From contig NZ_AP024276.1 of the NCBI RefSeq assembly GCF_021654455.1, forward strand, positions 1,364,001 to 1,428,000: a stretch of DNA of 64,000 nt, given 5' to 3'. A model generated the notes under the pieces. That model saw nothing but the letters and a program-made list of their open reading frames with translations. It had not been told where the DNA came from and did no database searches. Made by a program: the position numbers and the translations under genes. Of this stretch, positions 26,936 through 35,612 are shown piece by piece; positions within the stretch are counted from its first letter, which is position 1; every line of letters starts with the position of its first letter. The DNA is from Streptococcus parasuis (lineage in GTDB: Bacteria; Bacillota; Bacilli; Lactobacillales; Streptococcaceae).

Positions 26936-27646
26936 TTAACCACCCAGATATGCTTTTTTGACTTCTTCTGAGGCGAGGAGTTCTTTTCCTGTTCCTGAGA
27001 GGACGACTTTTCCTGTTTCGAGGACGTAGCCGCGGTCAGCGATGGCGAGGGCTTTGTTGGCATTTTGTTCAATCAAGAGAACGGTTGTGCCTTGTTTTTG
27101 AATATCTTGGATAATATCAAAAATTTCTTGGATGAAGATTGGTGCTAGTCCCATTGAAGGTTCATCAAGGAGCAAGAGTTTTGGTTGGCTCATGAGAGCA
27201 CGTCCCATTGCTAACATCTGTTGTTCACCACCTGAAAGGGTAGCGGCATCTTGATTTTTTCTTTCTTCCAAGCGTGGGAAACGAGCAAATATTTTCTTCA
27301 AGTTTGCTTGGTTCTCTTCACGATTATTGCGTAGGAAGGCACCCATCTCCAAGTTTTCCATAACGGTCAAACCTGCAAAAACATGACGACCTTCTGGAAC
27401 TTGTGATAAACCATCTGCTACAATTTTACGGGCCGGAACTTTTTGAATCTCATTTCCAAGGAAAGAAATCGTTCCTGAAGATGGACGAACAAGTCCAGAA
27501 ATCGTACGAAGGATAGAGGTTTTACCTGCACCATTGGCACCAATCAAGGTAACGACCTCTCCTTCGTTTACTTCAAATGATACATTTTTTACCGCCTCAA
27601 TGACGCCATAATGTACCGATAAATTTTCAACTTTTAACATTGACAT
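26936..27646 (-). CDS. livF: Branched-chain amino-acid ABC transporter ATPase LivF
   Basis: A 236-residue ATPase: Walker A GANGAGKTS, signature LSGGEQQMLAMGRALM (the LivF form) and Walker B LLLLDEPSMGLAP. The LSVHYGVIEAVKNVSFEV opening is typical. It couples ATP hydrolysis to Leu/Ile/Val import together with LivG. It is the last gene of the operon; its start overlaps the livG stop by one base. Confidence 0.95.
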   Translation of the reverse strand: MSMLKVENLSVHYGVIEAVKNVSFEVNEGEVVTLIGANGAGKTSILRTISGLVRPSSGTISFLGNEIQKVPARKIVADGLSQVPEGRHVFAGLTVMENLEMGAFLRNNREENQANLKKIFARFPRLEERKNQDAATLSGGEQQMLAMGRALMSQPKLLLLDEPSMGLAPIFIQEIFDIIQDIQKQGTTVLLIEQNANKALAIADRGYVLETGKVVLSGTGKELLASEEVKKAYLGG

Positions 27647-28410
27647 TAGGCTTCACCTCCGAGGTATGCTTCAATAACACGTTTGTTGCTACGGATTTCT
27701 GCAGGAGTTCCATGCGCAATTAAACGGCCATATTCCAATACATAAATTCGCTCTGTAACTTCCATAACCAGACTCATATCATGTTCAATCAACATGATCG
27801 TGATGTTAAATTCTTCCTTGATTTTACGGATGAGTTGGGTCAATTCTGCTGTTTCTTGTGGGTTCATACCAGCTGCAGGTTCATCCAAGAAAAGAATTTT
27901 TGGTTCAGTCGCAAGAGCACGAACGATTTCCAAACGACGTTGTTGACCGTATGGAAGGTTTTTAGCTAGAGTATCTGCATCGCCATCCAAATCAAAAATT
28001 TTCAAAAGTTCAATCGCTTTTGTTTTCAAGGTTTCTTCATTCTTATAGAATGCTGGAAGACGGAAAAAACTTGCAAAAAATTCTGCTTTCCCATGGTTAC
28101 CAAGACCAATCAAAACATTTTCTAAAACGGTCATGTTTTTGAAGAGTCGGATATTTTGGAATGTCCGACCAAGACCAAGTGAGGCGATCTTTGATGGCGC
28201 TTTACCATTTAAAAGTGTACCAGCAAGAGTGATTGTACCTTCGCTCGGTTCATAAACTCCAGTTAAAAGGTTAAAAAGCGTTGTTTTACCTGCACCGTTA
28301 GGACCGATAAGCCCAACCAATTCTCCTTCATGGAGCTCCATGGTTACATCACCAACAGCAGTTAGTCCACCGAAGTTCTTGGTTAAATCTTTTACTTCAA
28401 GTAATACCAT
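27646..28410 (-). CDS. livG: Branched-chain amino-acid ABC transporter ATPase LivG
   Basis: A 254-residue ATPase with Walker A GPNGAGKTT, the LivG-type GRTFQNIRLFKNMTVLENVL Q-loop region, signature LPYGQQRRLEIVRALA and Walker B ILFLDEPAAGMNPQE. The C-terminal GTPAEIRSNKRVIEAYLG is characteristic. Its ATG shares one base with the livM stop. Confidence 0.95.
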   Translation of the reverse strand: MVLLEVKDLTKNFGGLTAVGDVTMELHEGELVGLIGPNGAGKTTLFNLLTGVYEPSEGTITLAGTLLNGKAPSKIASLGLGRTFQNIRLFKNMTVLENVLIGLGNHGKAEFFASFFRLPAFYKNEETLKTKAIELLKIFDLDGDADTLAKNLPYGQQRRLEIVRALATEPKILFLDEPAAGMNPQETAELTQLIRKIKEEFNITIMLIEHDMSLVMEVTERIYVLEYGRLIAHGTPAEIRSNKRVIEAYLGGEA

Positions 28411-29357
28411 TACTTAACCTCCTTCTTCTTGAGTAGAGCTGCTACGCTAAATTCTTTGGTTCCTAAAAGACCACCAGGACGGAAGATCATCAAAAGAATC
28501 AATGCTAATGAGTAAATGATCATTGAAATATCTGAATAACTCTTCAAGAAGACATTCAAGATACCAAGTACAATAGCTGCCACAAAGGTACCAGTGATTG
28601 AACCCAAACCACCTAATACAATGACAATCAAAATATTCACTGAAGTCATGAAGGCAAAATCTTTAGGAACAATTGTTCCAACATAACCTGCGTGGAGACC
28701 ACCTGCAATGGCTGCTGTCATGGCACCGAAGACAAAGGCTGAAACCTTAACAAATGTCGGATTAACACCGACAGACTCAGCCGCAATTTCGTCCTCACGA
28801 ACTGAAATCGTAGCTCTTCCCATTGGGCTACGTAAGAAGTTTACTGTTACCAAGGTTGTGATAATAACAAAAATATAAACTAAAGGCCAGCTTGTAACGA
28901 GTGGAATAGACATGATACCAGCTGCACCGTTGGTAAGACTTCCACCGTTGATAATCAAAATACGAATGATTTCAGCAACACCAAGAGTCGCAATTGCAAG
29001 ATAGTCACCCTTTAAGCGCAAGGTTGGGATACCAACCAACAAAGCAACTGCACCTGAAATCAACATTCCAACAACCAACGCAACAGCAAATCCACCGTAG
29101 GATGGCATCATTTTACCAATAATCCCGACAGAATATGCTCCAATAGCCATAAAACCAGCATGACCTAGAGAAAATTGACCAGAGAAACCAACAATCAAGT
29201 TTAAACCGACTGCCAAGATAATTTGAATACCGATTTGTTGAACAATTTGGATATAGTAGAAGTTTAAAATCCCTGCTGCAACAAGACCTTGAATCAGACC
29301 AAAACCAGCTAATAAGATAGCCAACCAAATCGCATTAACTTTTAAATTTTGCTTCAT
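28410..29357 (-). CDS. livM: Branched-chain amino-acid ABC transporter permease LivM
   Basis: A 315-residue permease with about nine to ten hydrophobic segments and LivM signatures: VGLNLIVGFSGQFSLGHAGFM, LRLKGDYLAIATLGVAEI and GLGSITGTFVAAIVLG. It forms the channel with LivH. Its start is 2 bases from the livH stop. Confidence 0.94.
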   Translation of the reverse strand: MKQNLKVNAIWLAILLAGFGLIQGLVAAGILNFYYIQIVQQIGIQIILAVGLNLIVGFSGQFSLGHAGFMAIGAYSVGIIGKMMPSYGGFAVALVVGMLISGAVALLVGIPTLRLKGDYLAIATLGVAEIIRILIINGGSLTNGAAGIMSIPLVTSWPLVYIFVIITTLVTVNFLRSPMGRATISVREDEIAAESVGVNPTFVKVSAFVFGAMTAAIAGGLHAGYVGTIVPKDFAFMTSVNILIVIVLGGLGSITGTFVAAIVLGILNVFLKSYSDISMIIYSLALILLMIFRPGGLLGTKEFSVAALLKKKEVK

Positions 29358-29359
29358 GG

Positions 29360-30247
29360 TTACACCTTCTCTTTCACATTCTTACCAAGGATACCACTCG
29401 GACGGACCAAGAGGATGATAATAAGCACAGCGTACACGATTGCATCACGGAAGGTATCTAAACTGATCACATAGGTGAAGGTTTCAATAATACCGATAAC
29501 AAATCCACCAAGAGCCGCACCTGGAATAATACCAATACCACCTAATACCGCAGCAACAAAGGCTTTCAAACCTGGTGTCATCCCCATCAAAGGCTCGATT
29601 TGGTTGTAATAAAGGCCTAAAAGAACACCGGCCGCACCCGCAAGGGCTGATCCAAGAGCAAAAGTAAAGCTGATCGTACGGTTTACGTTAATCCCCATCA
29701 ACTGCGCTGCATCACTATCAACTGAAACCGCACGCATGGCTTTCCCCATTTTTGTACGCTTCACGATTAATTGCAGAGCGATCATCAAGAACAATGAGAC
29801 ACCCAGAATAATCAACTGAATATTGGTTACAGAAACTGGACCCAAGTGGAAGGTTACTGCCTCAATTGCTTGTGGGAATGCTTTTACATCAGCCGAAAAG
29901 AACTTAATCATAGTGTATTCCAAGAAGAAAGAAACTCCAATAGCTGTAATCAAGGCTGCAATACGTGTTGAATTTCGCAAAGGACGATAGGCCAAAAACT
30001 CTATTACAACACCGAGAATAGCTGTTCCTACCATTGCCAGAATAAGTGCAATAAAGAAACGAGTTCCTCCATCCCCAATAAACGTTAAATTATTTAATAG
30101 AAAATACCCCATAAACGCACCCATCATGTATAGGTCACCGTGGGCAAAGTTAATGAGTTTGATGATTCCGTACACCATGGTATACCCAAGGGCTAATAGT
30201 GCGTAAACAGAACCAAGAATCAAACCATTGACAAGTTGTTGAAGCAT
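29360..30247 (-). CDS. livH: Branched-chain amino-acid ABC transporter permease LivH
   Basis: A 295-residue permease with LivH hallmarks: LVNGLILGSVYALLALGYTM, IKLINFAHGDLYMMGAF and FVAAVLGGIGIIPGAALGG. About eight transmembrane helices are predicted. It is the first gene of the livHMGF unit and has its own promoter and CodY box upstream, so expression can be uncoupled from livJ. Confidence 0.94.
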   Translation of the reverse strand: MLQQLVNGLILGSVYALLALGYTMVYGIIKLINFAHGDLYMMGAFMGYFLLNNLTFIGDGGTRFFIALILAMVGTAILGVVIEFLAYRPLRNSTRIAALITAIGVSFFLEYTMIKFFSADVKAFPQAIEAVTFHLGPVSVTNIQLIILGVSLFLMIALQLIVKRTKMGKAMRAVSVDSDAAQLMGINVNRTISFTFALGSALAGAAGVLLGLYYNQIEPLMGMTPGLKAFVAAVLGGIGIIPGAALGGFVIGIIETFTYVISLDTFRDAIVYAVLIIILLVRPSGILGKNVKEKV

Positions 30248-30297
30248 AGGTTCACCAATCTTTCTAAATATTTTTCAAGCTCAGTAAGCATTATTAC

Positions 30298-30326
30298 ATT
30301 ATACAAAATTTTCTGAAAATAAGCAA
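30298..30326 (-). promoter_or_regulatory. livH promoter overlapped by a CodY box
   Basis: On the minus strand TTGCTT (30321-30326), 17 bases, TATAAT (30298-30303). The CodY box at 30307-30321 fills the spacer, which predicts repression when branched-chain amino acids are plentiful. Confidence 0.75.
30307..30321. promoter_or_regulatory. CodY box upstream of livH
   Basis: AATTTTCTGAAAATA matches the consensus at 14 of 15 positions. Confidence 0.75.
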
Positions 30327-30455
30327 GTTCGATTGCCATTCATCAGCCACATAAAGGGTAAAATCAATCTGAGCTAATCAAACAGTTATGTCCACTCAAA
30401 AGTCTGCATTGATTCCTTAAAATTCGTATGATCAATTTGTACAAACAGAAGAATA

Positions 30456-30559
30456 ATACTCAATGAAAATCAAAAGTAGCCTAGGAAACGAAGTCGAAGA
30501 TAGAACTGGAGTTCATCAAGGCAAGTTGACAACGGATAATTTTGATTTTCGAAGAGTAT
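30456..30559. repeat. BOX-like 104-bp element, copy B
   Basis: Its ends, ATACTCAATGAAAATCAAAA and TTTTGATTTTCGAAGAGTAT, agree with the boxA start and boxC end of the pneumococcal BOX element. An internal GAACT-GG-AGTTC hairpin and AAGGCAAGTTGAC block match copies A and C in position. It lies between livJ and livH; the rest of 30327-30455 shows nothing recognisable. Confidence 0.85.
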
Positions 30560-30599
30560 AAACACTTTCTAAGCGATGTAGCAAAGATAACGTAATTTG

Positions 30600-30627
30600 A
30601 AAAAAGAGGGAAATCCCTCTTTCTTCT
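30600..30627 (-). terminator. Terminator of livJ
   Basis: On the minus strand AAAGAGGGA pairs with TCCCTCTTT, running into TTTTTTC. It probably limits read-through from livJ into livHMGF. Confidence 0.8.
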
Positions 30628-30636
30628 ATCTTTTTA

Positions 30637-31806
30637 TTAGTCAACTGAAATTGTATCCACTGAAGATTGCTCACCATTTGTCAAACCAACAACATAAACT
30701 GATTTCACAACGTTATGGTTTTCATCAATAGACATGGTACCAGTAACACCTTCGAAGTCTTTCAAAGCTGCAAGGTTATCTTTCACAGCTGCTGAATCTT
30801 TTGCACCTTTCGCTGCTTCTGCTGCCATATAAACTGAGTCATATGCAAGAGCTGAGAACATTGATGGCTCTTCGTTGTATTCCTTCACATATGCATCGTA
30901 GAATGCTTGTGCTTTTTCACTTGCTGATGTTACAAATGCTGAAAGGTAGTAAACGTTTGAAGCTGCTGAAGCAGTTGCCAATTCAGTAAATTGTGGAGAG
31001 TCGAAACCGTCTGAACCAAGGATTGGCTGTTCGATACCAAGACCACGCGCTTGTTTCACAATTGTACCAGTTTCATTGTAATAACCAGGCATAATGATAG
31101 CATCGAATTCTTTATCTTTCAATTTTGTCAATGCAGCTTGGAAGTCTTTATCACCAGAAGCAAATGTAATTTCTGAAACAATTTCTCCTGTGAAAGCTTT
31201 CTTGAAGGCCTCAGCTACACCTTTACCGTAATCAGATGAGTTGTCAAAGTAAAGAACAACTTTCTTAGCTGACAAGTTTTCAGTAGCGTACTTAGCCATG
31301 ATTTCACCTTGGTATCCATCTGTAAAGGTTGTACGGAAGAAGTATTCTTGTACCTCACCTTTATCATTTTCAACCAAGTTTGTTTGTGTACCTGAAGGAG
31401 TAATCATAGGAACACCAGCAGATGTCAATGCTGGAATAGAGGCTGCTGAAGCTCCTGATGTAGCAGGACCGATCACGACGTTTGCACCCTCACTTGCCAA
31501 GCTTGTTGCAACAGTAGCTGCCTCTGCTGTTTCAGACTTGTTGTCTTTTGTAATCACTTCGATTTTTTTGCCGTCAATACCACCCGCAGCATTGATTTCT
31601 TTCACGGCAAGGTTGGCACCATTTTCTTCTGTTTGACCATAAGATGAAACAGCACCAGATAACTCCAAGTTATAACCGATTTTAAATGTTTCCCCAACAG
31701 TTGAACCAGCTGCGGATGTATTGGTTGTCGAAACATTACCACAGGCAGCAAGTAGAGCTGCAGAGGCAAATGTAGCAAGCGCTACTGCAAATTTTCTTGT
31801 TTTCAT
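30637..31806 (-). CDS. livJ: Branched-chain amino-acid-binding lipoprotein LivJ
   Basis: A 389-residue type I periplasmic-binding-fold lipoprotein: a signal peptide, lipobox LLAACGN at about residues 18-24, then FKIGYNLELSGAVSSYGQTE, which is the LivJ amino-acid site opening. Later segments include VIGPATSGASAASIPALTS and RTTFTDGYQGEIMAKYA. It captures Leu/Ile/Val outside the cell for LivHMGF. It is transcribed from a CodY-controlled promoter and separated from livH by a terminator and a BOX-like element. Confidence 0.95.
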   Translation of the reverse strand: MKTRKFAVALATFASAALLAACGNVSTTNTSAAGSTVGETFKIGYNLELSGAVSSYGQTEENGANLAVKEINAAGGIDGKKIEVITKDNKSETAEAATVATSLASEGANVVIGPATSGASAASIPALTSAGVPMITPSGTQTNLVENDKGEVQEYFFRTTFTDGYQGEIMAKYATENLSAKKVVLYFDNSSDYGKGVAEAFKKAFTGEIVSEITFASGDKDFQAALTKLKDKEFDAIIMPGYYNETGTIVKQARGLGIEQPILGSDGFDSPQFTELATASAASNVYYLSAFVTSASEKAQAFYDAYVKEYNEEPSMFSALAYDSVYMAAEAAKGAKDSAAVKDNLAALKDFEGVTGTMSIDENHNVVKSVYVVGLTNGEQSSVDTISVD

Positions 31807-31845
31807 GAAAATACCTTAAAACTTTCTTAAATTTAACATGTATCT

Positions 31846-31874
31846 AATATACAGAATTATCTGAAAATTGTCAA
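31846..31874 (-). promoter_or_regulatory. livJ promoter
   Basis: On the minus strand TTGACA (31869-31874), 17 bases, TATATT (31846-31851). The CodY box lies in the spacer. Confidence 0.85.
31855..31869. promoter_or_regulatory. CodY box in the livJ promoter
   Basis: AATTATCTGAAAATT matches AATTTTCWGAAAATT at 14 of 15 positions and covers the promoter spacer, predicting direct repression. Confidence 0.8.
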
Positions 31875-31941
31875 TACAAATGATCAAAATTTTAAAAAAA
31901 AATTAAAATTTTAATAATTCCCCAAATAATTCACAAAAAAA

Positions 31942-31963
31942 AGCCATCATTACTGATGACTCC
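31942..31963 (-). terminator. Terminator of ylbG
   Basis: On the minus strand AGTCATCA-GTAA-TGATGGCT is followed by a run of eight T. Confidence 0.85.
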
Positions 31964-31971
31964 ATATTACA

Positions 31972-32259
31972 TTATGACGATATGTGGGCAGGCTCTGGCT
32001 TTTCAAACGATTCACGCCATAGACTCCCTACAAAGTTTTGATCCAATTCTTTCATATATGAAGGAACTAATTTTTTAACAAACTTCTCCTTCTTTAGTTT
32101 TGTAATGGCCACATCTACTTTATCTTGATCCATATAGACAAGAACATACCGTAAGCGTTTGGAGTGATATACGATATCTCCGTATTGGTTTAATTTACGG
32201 GCATCACGGTTATAATGTAAATATACTGTTAAACTAATCCGATCTTTCTTCTCAAACAT
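31972..32259 (-). CDS. ylbG: YlbG family (UPF0298/DUF2129) protein
   Basis: A 95-residue cytoplasmic protein, MFEKKDRISLTVYLHYNRDA, of the conserved YlbG family. It includes HSKRLRYVLVYMDQDKVDVAI and KKLKFVKKV-like KEKFVKKLVPSYMKELD. The function is unknown. Its place between clpP and livJ is conserved in pneumococcus, supporting the streptococcal assignment. Confidence 0.88.
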   Translation of the reverse strand: MFEKKDRISLTVYLHYNRDARKLNQYGDIVYHSKRLRYVLVYMDQDKVDVAITKLKKEKFVKKLVPSYMKELDQNFVGSLWRESFEKPEPAHISS

Positions 32260-32318
32260 GTCAACTCCTCTAAAATTGATTCTTCCTATATTATACCGCT
32301 TTCAATTAAAAATGAAAA

Positions 32319-32347
32319 GCTCCAACAATCAAGTCGATCATCGGAGC
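32319..32347 (-). terminator. Terminator of clpP
   Basis: On the minus strand GCTCCGATGAT-CGACTTG-ATTGTTGGAGC is followed by TTTTC. Confidence 0.75.
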
Positions 32348-32375
32348 ATGTGAGAATAATCTTATAGAAACAACA

Positions 32376-32966
32376 TTACTTAGTCTTTGTATTATCCATA
32401 ATTTGGTCGATAAAGCCGTATGCCAAGGTTTCTTCAGCAGACATCCAATAGTCACGTTCTGCATCCTTATGGATTTGTTTGACTGTCTTACCAGAATTGT
32501 CCGCCAAAATTTTTTCTAACTTGTTACGAGTTTTTAAGAGGTGTTCTGCTGCAATTGCCATGTCAGTTTGCTGAGTACCACCACCAGTGCCTCCCATTGG
32601 TTGATGAATCATGTATTCTGCATTAGGAAGCATGAAACGTTTGCCTTTTGTACCACTTGAAGCAATGATTGTTCCCATACTTGCTGCAGTTCCCATTACA
32701 ATTGTCTGTACGTCTGCTTTAATGAAGTTCATTGTATCCACGATGGCAAGACCTGCGGAAACAGAACCCCCTGGTGTATTTACATAGAGATAAATATCTT
32801 TTGTTGGATCTTGTGCATCTAAGAAAAGCAATTGGGCAATAATCGAATTGGCCATATTGTCCTCAACCTGACCTGTCAACATAATGATGCGGTCTTTCAG
32901 CAAACGTGAATAAATATCATACGAGCGCTCACCGCGACTAGTTTGTTCAATAACTACTGGAATCAT
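32376..32966 (-). CDS. clpP: ATP-dependent Clp protease proteolytic subunit
   Basis: A 196-residue serine peptidase that forms a tetradecameric chamber with Clp ATPases. Catalytic Ser96 lies in [15 protein letters not shown] and His121 in YMIHQPMGG; the aspartate is in the DRDYWM-like [11 protein letters not shown] region. The oligomerisation segment [13 protein letters not shown] is present. It is stress-regulated by CtsR through the box upstream. IS110 copy 2 has landed between this gene and upp but upstream of the promoter, so expression should be preserved. Confidence 0.97.
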   Translation of the reverse strand: MIPVVIEQTSRGERSYDIYSRLLKDRIIMLTGQVEDNMANSIIAQLLFLDAQDPTKDIYLYVNTPGGSVSAGLAIVDTMNFIKADVQTIVMGTAASMGTIIASSGTKGKRFMLPNAEYMIHQPMGGTGGGTQQTDMAIAAEHLLKTRNKLEKILADNSGKTVKQIHKDAERDYWMSAEETLAYGFIDQIMDNTKTK

Positions 32967-32998
32967 AAATTTACTCCTTTTCGAGATTTTCTTTTCCC

Positions 32999-33028
32999 AT
33001 TATATAGGAATAGTCAAAATTGGTCAAA
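32999..33028 (-). promoter_or_regulatory. clpP promoter with CtsR box
   Basis: On the plus strand AGTCAAAATTGGTCAAA (33012-33028) fits the CtsR heptad repeat RGTCAAA-NAN-RGTCAAA except for the middle base of the spacer. It overlaps the -35 (TTGACC on the minus strand, 33022-33027); TATAAT is at 32999-33004 with a 17-base spacer. Confidence 0.85.
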
Positions 33029-33305
33029 TAAAAAACACGATTTAAAACCAGAAAAGGGAGTGGGAAAGACATCCATGATGGCTCCGCCCTCACCCACAGA
33101 ATAATGAAAACGAACATAAAGCCCTCACTAGGTGTATAATCATAGTGAGGGCTTTGTGGTTGACGAGTTAATGATGTTAAACATCGAGGGAAAAACTGAT
33201 CCACTCTACTGACGAGCACCCCAAAATATGCGATAGGCATGAGTATAAAAATACGACTAAAATTCGGTAGATAAGCTCTCTAATTTTTAGAAGGAGGGAA
33301 TTATC

Positions 33306-33818
33306 ATGGATGTTCTCTATCAATCTTGTGCAGGTATTGATGTCCATCAAGCCAATATTGTCGTTTGTATCCTACACGGATCTCTCACCTCAACTCGTCC
33401 AAAGCGTGAGATGGCTACATTTGATACAACGACTAAAGGCCTACGTACTTGCCACGATTTTCTCAGTCAATTTCATGTGGAAGCTGTTGGTATGGAAAGC
33501 ACAGGTGTCTATTGGCGACCTGTCTGGCATGCTCTCTGTGATGACTTCGAGTTGATACTCGCACAACCAGCCCACATGAAGGCAATTCCAGGTCAGAAAA
33601 CTGACAAGAAAGATGCTCTCTGGATTGCCAAATTAACACGGATTGGTCTACTACCTCGGAGTTTCGTTCCCGATGAAACCATTCAAGAATTGAGGGAGTT
33701 GACCAGACAACGAAAACATTATGTGGAAAGTCGTAATAAGGAGACCAATCGTATCCATAAAATTCTTCAGTCAGGTGGTATCAAGCTAACGACCTATATC
33801 GAAGATATAGTTAATTGA
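33306..33818 (+). pseudogene. IS110 recombinase, N-terminal fragment
   Basis: The first 167 residues, identical to copy 1 through TTYIEDI, then two foreign codons and a stop read from the IS630 end. It keeps the RuvC-like catalytic half but lacks the C-terminal domain, so it should be inactive. Confidence 0.9.
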
Positions 33819-34347
33819 AACAAGAACAGGACAAAAGTGCCTCAAGAAAAGTATCGCAATTTGGCAATACTTTTCTGAGGTGTTTTTTAATTTGAGCCCA
33901 TGTTTTCTCAATGGGATTATACTCAGGTGAGTAAGGAGGAAGTGGTAAAAGTCTATGACCCTGCTCCTTGCATAACTCTTTTAGCTTACTCATCCGATGA
34001 AACCTTGCATTGTCCATAATGATAACAGATGGTCTATCTAAAGTGGGTAGTAAGAATGTTTTAAACCAAGCTTCGAAAAAGTCACTAGTCATGGTTTCTT
34101 TGTAGGTCATTGGGGCTATAATCTCACCGTTTATAAGACCTGCGACTAAAGATAGCCGCTGGAATCTTCTTCCAGAGACCTGACCAGTGATCAACTGACC
34201 TTTCAAAGATCGACCATATTCTCGATGAAAATATGTCTCAAACCCTGTCTCGTCAATATAAACAGGTGTCAAGTGACTTAAGTTATTAAATTCTTTAAGG
34301 AACTGATTTACTTTCTCAGGGTCTTGTTCATAGTAGGTACAGCTCTT
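33811..34347 (-). CDS. IS630 transposase, second frame (orfB, DDE domain)
   Basis: The catalytic half: TPVYIDETGFETYFHREYG (first Asp), PSVIIMDNARFHRM (second Asp) and YSPEYNPIEKTWAQIKKHL (Glu). An independent start is possible near the TTG at 34275, but the frame stays open back to the A8 run at 34346-34353. There a -1 shift from orfA gives a continuous protein with KKKSCTYYEQDPEKVNQFL at the joint. It ends DTFLEALLSCSCFN. Confidence 0.88.
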   Translation of the reverse strand, partial: KSCTYYEQDPEKVNQFLKEFNNLSHLTPVYIDETGFETYFHREYGRSLKGQLITGQVSGRRFQRLSLVAGLINGEIIAPMTYKETMTSDFFEAWFKTFLLPTLDRPSVIIMDNARFHRMSKLKELCKEQGHRLLPLPPYSPEYNPIEKTWAQIKKHLRKVLPNCDTFLEALLSCSCFN

Positions 34348-34658
34348 TTTTTTCGAGTATACCCCATAGCTTTGAGAGCGTAATGAATAGCTGTTGGATG
34401 ACAGCCAAATTCAGAAGCTATTTCAGTCAAAAAAGCATCTGGATGAGCTTCAAGATAGTTCTTTAATTTTTCTCTATCAACTTTTCTTGGTTTGGTTCCC
34501 TTAACTTGGTGATGAAGCTCGCCTGTACTCTCCATTAATTTTAGCCATTGATAGATGGTGTTGCGGGAAATATCGAAAACAACAGATGCTTCAGTAATAC
34601 TGCCGGTTTTCTCACAGTATGCGAGAACTTTTTTACGAAAATCTAATGAATATGCCAT
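34308..34658 (-). CDS. IS630 transposase, first frame (orfA, helix-turn-helix)
   Basis: A 116-residue N-terminal DNA-binding half: MAYSLDFRKKVLAYCEKTGS, ISRNTIYQWLKLMESTGEL and TEIASEFGCHPTAIHYALKA, with a Tc5/homeodomain-like double HTH. It runs past the A8 slippery stretch into a short out-of-frame tail. Full transposase requires -1 frameshifting or transcript slippage at that site. Confidence 0.88.
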   Translation of the reverse strand: MAYSLDFRKKVLAYCEKTGSITEASVVFDISRNTIYQWLKLMESTGELHHQVKGTKPRKVDREKLKNYLEAHPDAFLTEIASEFGCHPTAIHYALKAMGYTRKKRAVPTMNKTLRK

Positions 34659-34710
34659 AAGTACATTATACCATAAATGTACTATTTTTGTTTCATTTTA
34701 CTATATTATG

Positions 34711-35376
34711 GGTGCTTCAGGTCGTAATCTCCTTCAACTACTGATTGACAAGACGCCTATCACGCCTCGCATTGTTCATCAATCAGTTTATACAAGCTTG
34801 AAGAAGGAGGTACCTCAACTTCTTAATGCTATGGATGGTTATTTCTCTGACCATCATGGCTTCATGTTAAAGCAATCCTTAGAGCTTCATGATTTTTATC
34901 AGAAGCAGATTGAAATATTGGAGGACCGAATTAATGACTATCTATCACAATACGAGAAGCAGGTAGAAATTCTGGATTCTATCCCAGGTATTGATGTCAT
35001 TACAGCCTCTGTCATTATCTCTGAAGTTGGAGCTGACATGAGTCAATTTCCAACTGCTGGACATCTAGCCTCTTGGGCAGGACTCTGTCCAGGTAACAAT
35101 GAGAGTGCTGGTAAGAAACGAAGTACCAAGATTCGACATGGTAATTCATATCTAAAGAAATGTTTATGCCAGGCCGCTTTCGCTATCAAAAGACAAAAAG
35201 GAAGTCCTCTAGCTGAACGATTTTATCAGATTCAAAGTCGACGTGGTTCACAAAAAGCAACAATCGCCCTCGCACATCAATTATTAAAAATAGCTTATAT
35301 TCTCTTAAAAGAGCAGATAACGTATCCTGAATTTTTAGCACAGAAAAAGACTACTAGGGACGAGCTAGTAGCCTAA
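34711..35376 (+). pseudogene. IS110 recombinase, C-terminal fragment
   Basis: Residues 169-390 of the recombinase, from MGASGRNLLQLL to the end, identical to copy 1. It retains the Transposase_20 domain but no RuvC-like domain. In-frame codons upstream come from IS630 sequence. Confidence 0.9.
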
Positions 35377-35458
35377 CATAAAAAATTTTTTCGCTTTGAT
35401 TATATCATAGGGAGGGAGTTTTTGCATTCTTTTGAGTTTTCGTATAAGAACTCGACCA

Positions 35459-35612
35459 AATTAAAAAGAGTTCGTCTTCCCACCCCCGCACAGTTGATTA
35501 GGTCAGATTTGGAGTGCAAAACACGAACAAATCTGCCAATCAACCACTGCGCTGAGATGTTGACACGAACTTTGAGTAGTGGTCCTGGGCATTTTGCCCA
35601 GCCATACGGAGA
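35459..35612. repeat. Dispersed intergenic repeat, copy next to IS110 copy 2
   Basis: It shares several blocks with 24856-25135, including ACACGAACAAATCTGCCAAT and CCACTGCGCTGAGATGTTG, and ends with a CTGGGCATTTTGCCCAG hairpin that may terminate upp. It lacks the extra hairpin modules of the other copy. Confidence 0.75.

Larger units (their letters stand above)
33808..34703 (-). mobile_element. IS630-family element (IS630-Spn1-like) inside IS110
   Basis: An 896-bp element inserted at a TA dinucleotide, duplicated at 33806-33807 and 34704-34705 as usual for IS630/Tc1 elements. The ends are inverted repeats of the form TAGTTAATTGAAACAA and TAGTAAAATGAAACAA. The host sequence is restored exactly (GAAGA-TA-TTATGGG) when the element is removed. 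Confidence 0.93.
33060..35458 (+). mobile_element. IS110-family insertion sequence, copy 2, interrupted by IS630
   Basis: The two halves (33060-33807 and 34704-35458) match copy 1 at 23355-24855. An IS630-type element splits the recombinase gene after its codon for Ile167. The right boundary carries the same ambiguity as in copy 1. Confidence 0.88.
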
